A stretch of 59,929 bases of DNA, taken from positions 1 to 59,929 of the forward strand of contig NZ_LMDP01000006.1 of NCBI RefSeq assembly GCF_001425835.1, read 5' to 3'. The position numbers were made by a program, and so were the translations under genes. This document shows, piece after piece, positions 48,567 through 56,710 of the stretch; within the stretch, counting starts at the first letter, position 1; every line of letters starts with the position of its first letter. This stretch comes from Afipia sp. Root123D2 (lineage in GTDB: Bacteria; Pseudomonadota; Alphaproteobacteria; Rhizobiales; Xanthobacteraceae). The notes beneath the pieces were generated by a model. The model was not told the DNA's origin and did no database searches. It worked only from the letters and a program-made list of their open reading frames with translations.

Positions 48567-50741
48567 CTACAGGAAGCTCTGCGGATCGACATCGATCTCG
48601 AGTTTCAGATTGCCCTTCGGCTTCGGCCCCACCGCGATCCAGTCGCGCAGATAGTGCGACAGATCGACATTGCGTGCCGACTTCACCAGAATGCGGAAGC
48701 GATAGCGGCCCTTGATCACGGCGAGCGGCGCTTCCGCCGGTCCCAGCACCTGAATGCGCTCGTCGCGTGGTGCCATCGCCACCAGCTTGCGTGCGAACCC
48801 CTCGGCGGTGGGACGATCTCCCGCCGAGATGATGAGGCTGGCGAGCCGCCCGAACGGCGGATACATCGTGCGCTCGCGCGCCTCGATCTCGCTGTCGTAA
48901 AAAGCCTCACGGTCGCACGCGACCAGTGCCTTCATCACCGGATGTTCCGGCTGATGGGTCTGCAGGTAGCCGACGCCGCGGCCCTGCTCGCGCCCGGCGC
49001 GCCCGATCACCTGATTGAGCAACTGGAACGTGCGCTCGGCGGCGCGTGGATCGCCGTTGCCGAGCCCGAGATCGGCATCGACCACACCGACCAGGTTGAG
49101 GCGCGGGAAATTATGTCCCTTCGCCACCAGTTGCGTTCCGATAATGATATCGACGCGGCCCTCGGCGATCTCGTTGAGTTCCGTGCGCATGGTTTCGATC
49201 GAGGTGATCAGATCGCTCGACAGCACCATGGTGCGGGCATCCGGGAACAGTGACGCCGCTTCCTCCTGCAACCGCTCGACGCCGGGACCGATCGCGGCGA
49301 GCGATTCCTCGGCCCCGCATTGCGGGCATTGATGCGGGCGCGGCATCGAGAAGCCGCAGTGATGACAAACGAGACGCTGACGAAACCGGTGATCAACCAG
49401 CCAGGCGTCGCAGATCGTACAGGCGAAGCGATGACCGCAGGCACGGCACAGTGTGAGCGGCGCATAGCCGCGCCGGTTGAGAAACAGCAGCGCCTGTTCC
49501 TTGCGCTCCACCGCGTGTCCGATCGCTTCCGCCAGCGGCGGAGAAATGAACCGGCCGCGCTGCGGCCCTTCGCGCCGCAGGTCGATCGTGTCGATCTGCG
49601 GCATGTGCTGACCGCCGAACCGCGCCGGGAGCGCCACGCGCCGGTAACGCCCCTTGCGCGCGTTGACCTCGCTCTCGACCGACGGCGTCGCCGACGCCAG
49701 CACCACCGGAATTTTCGCGATGTGCGCGCGCACCACAGCCATGTCGCGGGCATGATAATGCGCGCCGTCGCTCTGCTTGTAGGCCTGATCGTGTTCCTCA
49801 TCGACCACGATCAGGCCGAGATCGGCGTAAGGCAGAAACAGCGCCGAGCGTGCGCCGACCACAACCTGCGCCTCGCCCGCCGCTACCGCCGCCCAATTGC
49901 GCGCGCGGGTACGCGGCGACAGTTCCGAATGCCATTCCAGCGGACGCACACCGAAGCGTTGCGCGAAGCGATCGAGGAACTGTCCGGTGAGCGCGATCTC
50001 CGGCATCAGGATCAGCGTCTGCTTGCCGCGCCGGATGATTTCGGCGACCGCCTCGAAATAAACTTCGGTCTTGCCCGAACCGGTCACGCCGTCGAGCAGC
50101 GCCACCTGAAATTCATCGCCCGCTGCGAGTGCCTGCAACGCTGCAGCGGCGGTCTTCTGGTCGGGAGAAAAATCCGCGACCGCGAAATCGGGATCGGACT
50201 TTTGCATCGCCGCCTCACGCGGCATCGGCTCGGTTACGAGTGTGCCTTCATCGACGAGACCGTCGATCACCGATGCACTGACGCCGGCTTCGCGCGCGAC
50301 ATCCGATTTTCCGTGCAGCAATCCATCCGACAGACACGACATCAAACGATGACGCGCCGAGGTCATGCGCTGCGGCGGCGATCCGACCAGACGCACGCCC
50401 ATGCGCACGCGCTCCGGCCCGAGATGTTCGCCCATGCGCAGCGTCATCCGCAGCACCATGCCGCGCGCCGACAATGTGTAGGATGCAACCCAGTCGACGA
50501 AACTGCGCAACTCCTCCTTCAGCGGCGGCACATCGAGCCGCTCGCTGACATCCTTGAGGCGATTGTGCAGGCGCGGATCGGGATTGTGATTCTCCGCCCA
50601 GACCACGGCGGTGACCTCACGCGATCCGAGCGGCACCGACACCACGTCGCCCGGCTTGAGGTCCGTTCCGTCCGGAATCCGGTACGAATAGGCCTGATCG
50701 ACGGCCACCGGCACGAGAACATCGACGACGCGCCTAGCCAT
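48567..50741 (-). CDS. priA: Primosomal protein N' (PriA helicase)
   Basis: A 724-residue helicase: an N-terminal 3' DNA-binding domain (VVDVLVPVAVDQAYSYRIP), Walker A DGVTGSGKTEVYFE, DEEHD box, and the zinc region with eight cysteines (CRACGHRFACTICDAW, then VCHHCGF and HQCPQCGAEE). LVAKGHNFPRLNLVGVVDADLG is motif V. It restarts stalled replication forks. It is divergent from the xerC-type gene, with 82 bases between. Confidence 0.96.
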   Translation of the reverse strand: MARRVVDVLVPVAVDQAYSYRIPDGTDLKPGDVVSVPLGSREVTAVVWAENHNPDPRLHNRLKDVSERLDVPPLKEELRSFVDWVASYTLSARGMVLRMTLRMGEHLGPERVRMGVRLVGSPPQRMTSARHRLMSCLSDGLLHGKSDVAREAGVSASVIDGLVDEGTLVTEPMPREAAMQKSDPDFAVADFSPDQKTAAAALQALAAGDEFQVALLDGVTGSGKTEVYFEAVAEIIRRGKQTLILMPEIALTGQFLDRFAQRFGVRPLEWHSELSPRTRARNWAAVAAGEAQVVVGARSALFLPYADLGLIVVDEEHDQAYKQSDGAHYHARDMAVVRAHIAKIPVVLASATPSVESEVNARKGRYRRVALPARFGGQHMPQIDTIDLRREGPQRGRFISPPLAEAIGHAVERKEQALLFLNRRGYAPLTLCRACGHRFACTICDAWLVDHRFRQRLVCHHCGFSMPRPHQCPQCGAEESLAAIGPGVERLQEEAASLFPDARTMVLSSDLITSIETMRTELNEIAEGRVDIIIGTQLVAKGHNFPRLNLVGVVDADLGLGNGDPRAAERTFQLLNQVIGRAGREQGRGVGYLQTHQPEHPVMKALVACDREAFYDSEIEARERTMYPPFGRLASLIISAGDRPTAEGFARKLVAMAPRDERIQVLGPAEAPLAVIKGRYRFRILVKSARNVDLSHYLRDWIAVGPKPKGNLKLEIDVDPQSFL

Positions 50742-50823
50742 GCCGTGCAGGATCCAGTGGGATTAAGAGGAGCATAACGAAAAGGGTGCGATAAACCGAT
50801 TCCTGTCAAGCACCGGACGCAGA

Positions 50824-51804
50824 ATGACCAGGGCCGCCAGCACATCGGAGACGGAAAGCGATCCGCGCCTGTCCTGCGCCGCGCCGGACATCCAGACCGA
50901 GATCGCGCACTGGCTGGCGCATTTGCGCAGCGAGCGGCGGTTGTCGCCGAAAACGCTTGAGGCCTATGAGCGCGACCTGCGCCAATGTCTCGTGTTCCTC
51001 AGCGACCATTGGGGCGGGGTTGTGTCACTGAAACAATTCGCCGCCGTCGAGACATCCGACGTGCGCGCCTTCATGTCGGCGCGCCGCGCCCATGACATCG
51101 GCGGCCGCTCGCTGATGCGCGCGCTGGCCGGATTGCGCTCGTTCGGCAAGTTCCTTGAGCGCGAAGGCAAGGGCAAGGTCGGGGCGCTGGCCGCGATCCG
51201 CGCGCCGAAGATCGGCAAGAGCCTGCCGAAGCCGATCCAGATGCAATCCGCCAAGCAGATGACCGACGCAGACATCCGCGCCGGGGAAAGTCGCGAGCCC
51301 TGGATCTGGGCCCGCGATGCCGCCGTGATGGCTTTACTCTATGGATCAGGCCTGCGCATTTCCGAAGCGCTCGGCCTCAAGCGCCGCGACATCCCAACGC
51401 CGGGGGAAGGCGATGTCATCACCGTTACCGGCAAGGGCAACAAGACCCGCATGGTGCCCGTTCTGAAAACCGTGCTCGATCTCGTGCAGGACTACATCGC
51501 GGTGTGTCCTCATGCGCTTTCCGCAGACAGGCCGGTGTTTGTCGGTGCACGCGGCGGCCCGCTGTCACCGCGCATTATCCAGCTGACCATGGAGCGGCTG
51601 CGCGGCGCGCTCGGCCTGCCGGACAGCGCCACGCCGCACGCGCTGCGCCACTCTTTTGCCACCCACCTGCTGTCGCGCGGCGGCGACCTGCGCGCGATCC
51701 AGGAACTGCTCGGCCATGCCTCGCTCTCGACGACGCAGATTTACACCGGCGTCGATGCCGAACGCCTGATGGACGTTTACAAGACCGCCCATCCCCGCGC
51801 CTGA
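50824..51804 (+). CDS. xerC: Tyrosine recombinase XerC type
   Basis: A 326-residue recombinase. The SAM-like N-terminal domain (HLRSERRLSPKTLEAYERDL) precedes the catalytic domain: Arg in YGSGLRISEAL, Lys in GKGNKTRMVPV, HALRHSF with His and Arg, HASLSTTQIYTGVD with the last His and the nucleophile Tyr. Length and placement beside priA are standard for the chromosome-dimer resolution recombinase. XerC is favoured over XerD from context only. Confidence 0.9.
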   Translation: MTRAASTSETESDPRLSCAAPDIQTEIAHWLAHLRSERRLSPKTLEAYERDLRQCLVFLSDHWGGVVSLKQFAAVETSDVRAFMSARRAHDIGGRSLMRALAGLRSFGKFLEREGKGKVGALAAIRAPKIGKSLPKPIQMQSAKQMTDADIRAGESREPWIWARDAAVMALLYGSGLRISEALGLKRRDIPTPGEGDVITVTGKGNKTRMVPVLKTVLDLVQDYIAVCPHALSADRPVFVGARGGPLSPRIIQLTMERLRGALGLPDSATPHALRHSFATHLLSRGGDLRAIQELLGHASLSTTQIYTGVDAERLMDVYKTAHPRA

Positions 51805-51897
51805 CAAAAAATTTCTCATGTGACGACACCGCGCGGCCCTTGCGCGGCCATAAGCGTTCGGACAATCGTAAGTCACCCTGCGGAGGACTTAACTCAT

Positions 51898-52488
51898 ATG
51901 AGCGCCCACGAAAGCATGGAGCACGCCGAACATGCGGAACATGCGTCCGGCTCCAACAAGAAGATCGCGCTGCTGATCGCGATCATCGCGCTATGCCTCG
52001 CGTTCTCGGAAACTCTCGGCAAGGACGCCCAGACCGAATCGATCAGCAAGAATGTCGAAGCCGCCAACCTGTGGGCGTTCTTCCAGGCCAAGAGCATCCG
52101 CCGCACGGTGGTGCAGTCGGCCGCCGAGAACGCCAAACTCAGCATCGGTCTGACCGGCGATGACGCCGCCAAGGCCGCGCTGGCCAAGCAGGTCGACGCC
52201 TGGCAGAAAACCGCGGCACGTTATCGCTCCGAACCGGAAACCGGAGAGGGCCAGGACCAGCTCGCCGAACGCGCCAAGCACGCCGAGCACGCCCGTGATC
52301 TCGCGATGGCGAAGTATCACCACTTCGAACTTGCCTCGGCAGCCTTCCAGATCGCCATCGTGCTGGCGTCGGCGACCATCATCACCGGCATGCTCGCGCT
52401 GGCGTGGGCATCGGGATTGCTGGCGGTGGTGGGCGTCGCTTTCACCGCGATCGGGGTGTTCGCGCCGCACGCCGTTCACCTGATGTAA
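51898..52488 (+). CDS. DUF4337 membrane protein
   Basis: A 196-residue protein from the ATG at 51898 with GGAGG upstream. An N-terminal His/Glu-rich stretch (HESMEHAEHAEHASG) is followed by a transmembrane helix (IALLIAIIALCLAFSET), a soluble helical part (ANLWAFFQAKSIRRTVVQ), and two C-terminal helices (FQIAIVLASATIITGML, then LLAVVGVAFTAIGVF). This matches DUF4337 proteins, function unknown. It is 93 bases after the xerC-type gene. Confidence 0.82.
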   Translation: MSAHESMEHAEHAEHASGSNKKIALLIAIIALCLAFSETLGKDAQTESISKNVEAANLWAFFQAKSIRRTVVQSAAENAKLSIGLTGDDAAKAALAKQVDAWQKTAARYRSEPETGEGQDQLAERAKHAEHARDLAMAKYHHFELASAAFQIAIVLASATIITGMLALAWASGLLAVVGVAFTAIGVFAPHAVHLM

Positions 52489-52495
52489 CGACGCT

Positions 52496-53014
52496 TTACC
52501 TCGTCGACTGGGCCCGGCGGCGCAGCCGCTGGATCAGCCGCGACGGCGCGCCCGTGCCGAAGCGTTCCCGAAGCCGGCTCAATGCCAGCTTGACCGGCGC
52601 GATCTGCTGCCGGGCCCATTCGCGAATGGCGAGAATCGTCCGGTACAGCCACGCGAACCAGCCCATCTGCAGAAGCTTGGAACGGGTGACGTCGAACACG
52701 AATGCCATGATGCCGACGCCCAGCAACTTGGCGAAAATAAACACCAGCGCGGCGCTGATGAAATATTCGTGGGCGAGCAGCCACACGCCGGTGATCTTGA
52801 GTGGGAACAACGGCAGCGCCGGCACGGCAAAGACGATCAGCGTCGCGGCGGGCGACAGACGAGCGACCCGCGCGGCCAGCCACGCCTTGAATGCCGGTAG
52901 CGGAAGGAGATTGACGACACGCGCAACGACAGGCTCAAGGCGATCCCAGAGCCACGCTTCGGCCAGAAAAATCAGAGCCAGCAGAACCCACAGAGGGTGG
53001 AGCACACGGCGCAT
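52496..53014 (-). CDS. Hypothetical inner-membrane protein
   Basis: A 172-residue protein with an N-terminal hydrophobic helix (VLLALIFLAEAWLWDRL) and more membrane segments around residues 58-100 (PAATLIVFAVPALPLFPLK, then AALVFIFAKLLGVGIMAFVF). The C-terminus is basic and soluble. No recognised domain; similar proteins occur across Nitrobacteraceae from memory. It ends 8 bases from the end of the DUF4337 gene, so the two are convergent with almost no spacer. Confidence 0.72.
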   Translation of the reverse strand: MRRVLHPLWVLLALIFLAEAWLWDRLEPVVARVVNLLPLPAFKAWLAARVARLSPAATLIVFAVPALPLFPLKITGVWLLAHEYFISAALVFIFAKLLGVGIMAFVFDVTRSKLLQMGWFAWLYRTILAIREWARQQIAPVKLALSRLRERFGTGAPSRLIQRLRRRAQSTR

Positions 53015-53071
53015 TGTCGTCTTTCGCCCGGTGCTTTCAGCGCGGAGATCGCCTGAAAGACCGGGCCGGAC

Positions 53072-54475
53072 TCACATATGGATAGCGCGCTTTCCGACCG
53101 CAAGCGCGGCTTCCTTGACGGCCTCCGAACGCGTCGGATGCGCGTGGCAGGTCCGTGCCAGATCCTCGGCGGAACCGCCGAATTCCATCAGCACCGCCGC
53201 TTCGTGAATCATCTCGCCCGCTTCCGCGCCGATGATATGCGCGCCGAGCACGCGATCGGTCTTGGCATCGGCGAGAATCTTGACGAAGCCATCCGTGGTC
53301 TGGTTGACCTTGGTGCGGCCGTTGGCAGTGAACGGAAACTTGCCGACATTGTAGGCGATGCCGGCCTGCTTCAGCTCTTCTTCGGTCTTACCGACGCTCG
53401 CGACTTCCGGGGAGGTGTAGACCACACCCGGAATCACATCGTAGTTGGTGTGGCCCGCCTGCCCGGCGAGAATTTCGGCCACCGCAACACCTTCGTCCTC
53501 GGCCTTGTGCGCCAGCATCGGACCGGCGATGACGTCGCCGATCGCATAGATGCCCTTCACGTTGGTGGCGAAGTGCTCGTCAGTCTTGATGCGGCCGCGC
53601 TGATCGAGGTCGACGCCGACTTCCTTGAGTCCAAGACCTTCGGTGTAGGGCATGCGTCCGATCGCCACCAGCACCGCGTCGGCCTCAACGGTTTCCGCCT
53701 TGCCGCCGGCAGCCGCCTCGATTTGCACCTTGAGACGCTTGCCCGACGTATCGACACCCGTGACCTTGGTGCCAAGCTTGAAGGTCATGCCCTGCTTTTC
53801 GAGAAGCCGCTGGAACGACTTGGCGATCTCGCCATCCATGCCCGGCAGGATGCGGTCAAGAAATTCCACCACGGTGACTTCCGCGCCGAGGCGGCGCCAT
53901 ACCGAGCCGAGTTCGAGGCCGATCACGCCGGCGCCGATCACCAGCAGCTTCTCCGGCACCTTGTCGAGCGTCAGCGCGCCGGTTGACGACACGATGCGCT
54001 TCTCGTCGATGTCGACGCCCTTGAGCTTCGCCACATCGGAGCCGGTGGCGATGACGATGTTCTTCGCCTCCAGCGTTTCCGCCTTGCCGTCCGCGCTCTT
54101 CACTTCAACCTTGCCGGCCGAGACGATACGTCCGGTGCCGACATAGGTATCGATCTTGTTCTTCTTGAACAGGAAGCTGACGCCCTTGACGTTGCCGTCG
54201 ACGCCGTCGTCCTTGAACTTCATCATGGTCGGCAGGTCGAGCTTCGGCTTGCCGACGCCGATGCCCATTTTGGGCAGCATGTGGGTGACTTCTTCGTAAC
54301 GCTCGGACGCATGAAGCAGCGCCTTCGACGGAATGCAGCCGACATTGAGACAGGTTCCGCCGAAGGTCGGCCACTTCTCGACCACGGCAACCTTCATCCC
54401 GAGTTGTGCCGCGCGAATAGCGCAAACATAACCGCCGGGGCCGGTGCCGATTACAACGAGATCATATGAAGCCAT
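53072..54475 (-). CDS. lpd: Dihydrolipoyl dehydrogenase (E3)
   Basis: A 467-residue flavoprotein. [11 protein letters not shown] is the FAD site; the redox pair is Cys42/Cys47 in [28 protein letters not shown] binds [11 protein letters not shown] near the C-terminus holds the catalytic His-Glu pair. It reoxidises dihydrolipoamide of 2-oxoglutarate dehydrogenase. It is the last gene of the suc cluster here, 45 bases after the SDR gene. Confidence 0.96.
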   Translation of the reverse strand: MASYDLVVIGTGPGGYVCAIRAAQLGMKVAVVEKWPTFGGTCLNVGCIPSKALLHASERYEEVTHMLPKMGIGVGKPKLDLPTMMKFKDDGVDGNVKGVSFLFKKNKIDTYVGTGRIVSAGKVEVKSADGKAETLEAKNIVIATGSDVAKLKGVDIDEKRIVSSTGALTLDKVPEKLLVIGAGVIGLELGSVWRRLGAEVTVVEFLDRILPGMDGEIAKSFQRLLEKQGMTFKLGTKVTGVDTSGKRLKVQIEAAAGGKAETVEADAVLVAIGRMPYTEGLGLKEVGVDLDQRGRIKTDEHFATNVKGIYAIGDVIAGPMLAHKAEDEGVAVAEILAGQAGHTNYDVIPGVVYTSPEVASVGKTEEELKQAGIAYNVGKFPFTANGRTKVNQTTDGFVKILADAKTDRVLGAHIIGAEAGEMIHEAAVLMEFGGSAEDLARTCHAHPTRSEAVKEAALAVGKRAIHM

Positions 54476-54520
54476 TGCTCTGTCCTGTCTTGAATTTAAC
54501 TCATCCTGCGGAAACCGTTA

Positions 54521-55267
54521 TCAACGGCCTCCGGACACATCCATCGTCGTCGCCGTGACATATGACGCCTCGTCCGACATGAGCCAGACGATGGCGTTGG
54601 CGACCTCTTCCGGGGTTCCGACACGTTTCATCGGCACGGTGTGCGCGAGGCGATGAGCGCGATCCGGTTCGCCGCCGCTGGCATGAATGTCGGTATCGAT
54701 CAGGCCAGGACGAATCCCGGCGACACGAATTCCTTCCGCGCTCACCTCACGGCCAAGGCCGAGCGTGAGCGTATCGATCGCGCCTTTCGACGCGGCATAA
54801 TCGACATACTGCGAAGGCGAGCCCAGCGTGGCCGCGACCGACGACAGGTTGACAATCACGCCACCCTTGCCGCCGTGTTTTGTCGAGAGGCGCTTCACCG
54901 CCTCGCGCGCGCACAGGATACTGCCGACCACGTTGACGTTCATCATCCGGGTCAACCGTTCCGCCGACATCTCATCGACACGCGACGTCGCATCGACCAC
55001 GCCGGCGTTGTTGACCAGCGCATGCAGTGATCCGAACGTATCAGCCTGCTTGAACAGGTTGAGGATATCCGCTTCCGAGCCAACATCGCATTTCACCGCG
55101 ATGGCCTTGCCGTTGCTCGCCTCGATCTTGCCGACGACCTCGTCGGCCGCGGCCTTGTTGCTGGCATAGCCGACCACGACCTTGTAGCCGCGCGCGGCTG
55201 CGGCAAACGCAGCAGCGCGGCCGATGCCGCGGCTTCCTCCGGTGATGAGGACAACCTGGCCGGTCAT
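54521..55267 (-). CDS. SDR-family oxidoreductase
   Basis: A 248-residue classical short-chain dehydrogenase. Cofactor motif TGGSRGIGRAAA, NNAGVV, Ser in NLSSVAA and the YVDYAASKGA active site Tyr/Lys are all present. Sequence is close to 3-oxoacyl-ACP reductase (FabG)-like and glucose dehydrogenase-like SDRs; the substrate is unknown. It lies between sucB and lpd in the same direction, as in several related genomes. Confidence 0.9.
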   Translation of the reverse strand: MTGQVVLITGGSRGIGRAAAFAAAARGYKVVVGYASNKAAADEVVGKIEASNGKAIAVKCDVGSEADILNLFKQADTFGSLHALVNNAGVVDATSRVDEMSAERLTRMMNVNVVGSILCAREAVKRLSTKHGGKGGVIVNLSSVAATLGSPSQYVDYAASKGAIDTLTLGLGREVSAEGIRVAGIRPGLIDTDIHASGGEPDRAHRLAHTVPMKRVGTPEEVANAIVWLMSDEASYVTATTMDVSGGR

Positions 55268-55356
55268 GCTGCGCCTCCCTCAAGCGGCGCATTGAACGCC
55301 AAGCTATACGTCCCGACAGGCCGACGACTGGATCCGATTGCCACAGCTAACCTTGC

Positions 55357-56601
55357 TCAGAGATCCAGCACGAGGCGCGCGGGATCCTCGAGATTTTCCT
55401 TCACACGGACCAGGAACGTCACCGCTTCCTTGCCGTCGATGACGCGGTGATCGTAGGACAGCGCCAGATACATCATCGGGCGAATCTCGACCTTGCCGCC
55501 GACCACGATCGGGCGCTCCTGAATCTTGTGCATGCCGAGAATTCCGGACTGCGGCGCATTGAGGATCGGCGTCGACATCAGCGAGCCGTAAACGCCGCCG
55601 TTCGAGATCGTGAAGGTGCCACCCTGCATCTCCTCGATCTTGAGCTGGCCGTCACGGGCGCGCTTGCCGAACTCGGCGATGTTTTTCTCGATCTCGGCAA
55701 TCGACTTGTGATCGCAATCGCGCAACACCGGGACCACAAGACCCTTGTCGGTGCCGACCGCGACGCCGATGTGGTAATAGTTCTTGTAGATCAGGTCAGT
55801 GCCGTCGATCTCGGCGTTGGCGACGGGAACCTCCTTCAGCGCCTGCACGCAGGCCTTCACGAAGAAGCCCATGAAGCCGAGCTTCACGCCATGCTTCTTC
55901 TCAAACAGTTCCTTGTAGTGGCCGCGCATCGCCATCAGGTTCGACATGTCGACCTCGTTGAAGGTCGTCAGCATCGCGGCGGTGTTCTGCACATCCTTGA
56001 GGCGGCGCGCGATGGTCTGGCGCAGCCGCGTCATCTTCACGCGCTCTTCGCGCGCGGCGTCATCGGCCGGCGAGGTCGCCCGCACCTGGATTGAAGCCGC
56101 TGGAACGGCGGTCGGCGTCGACGCGGCTTTCTCGATCGCGGCCAGCATGTCGCCCTTGGTGACGCGGCCATCCTTGCCGGAGCCCGGCACGGTGGAAGCG
56201 TCGATGCCGCTTTCGGCCGAAAGCTTGCGTACCGACGGGGCTTGCGGCGCATCGGCGGGAGGCGACTTCTGCGCAGGCGCGGGTGCAGCCGCGGCGGGCT
56301 CCGCAGCCTTCGGCGCGGCGGCGTCCTGCGGCGCCTTCGCGGGCGCAGCCGGCTTGGCGCCGCCGGCGCCTTCGCTGATCTGGCCAAGCAGCGCGCCGAC
56401 CGCAACGGTCTCGCCATCCTTGGCGACGATTTCCTCGAGCGTCCCTGCGAACGGCGCCGGAACCTCGATCGTCACCTTGTCGGTTTCAAGTTCGACGAGC
56501 GGTTCATCGACAGCCACGGCATCGCCGGCCTTCTTGAACCATCGGCCAATGGTTGCCTCGGTTACCGATTCGCCGAGGGTTGGAACGCGAATTTCAGCCA
56601 T
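55357..56601 (-). CDS. sucB: Dihydrolipoyllysine succinyltransferase (E2 of 2-oxoglutarate dehydrogenase)
   Basis: A 414-residue E2. One lipoyl domain carries the lipoyl Lys42 in [10 protein letters not shown]. An Ala/Pro linker (about 80-120), a peripheral subunit-binding domain ([19 protein letters not shown]) and the catalytic domain follow. The active site is His385 with Asp389 in [12 protein letters not shown]. It transfers the succinyl group to CoA. Sole lipoyl domain and length fit sucB rather than pyruvate dehydrogenase E2. Confidence 0.96.
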   Translation of the reverse strand: MAEIRVPTLGESVTEATIGRWFKKAGDAVAVDEPLVELETDKVTIEVPAPFAGTLEEIVAKDGETVAVGALLGQISEGAGGAKPAAPAKAPQDAAAPKAAEPAAAAPAPAQKSPPADAPQAPSVRKLSAESGIDASTVPGSGKDGRVTKGDMLAAIEKAASTPTAVPAASIQVRATSPADDAAREERVKMTRLRQTIARRLKDVQNTAAMLTTFNEVDMSNLMAMRGHYKELFEKKHGVKLGFMGFFVKACVQALKEVPVANAEIDGTDLIYKNYYHIGVAVGTDKGLVVPVLRDCDHKSIAEIEKNIAEFGKRARDGQLKIEEMQGGTFTISNGGVYGSLMSTPILNAPQSGILGMHKIQERPIVVGGKVEIRPMMYLALSYDHRVIDGKEAVTFLVRVKENLEDPARLVLDL

Positions 56602-56710
56602 ATGTTGCTTCCTTTTGCATCATTGCGGGCGGGCCCCGCGATCGACGCTGATTCTCACCTTGAAGAAAAACATGCGCCGCTGGCGCGACGCATGTGAAAT
56701 CGGATTGTTG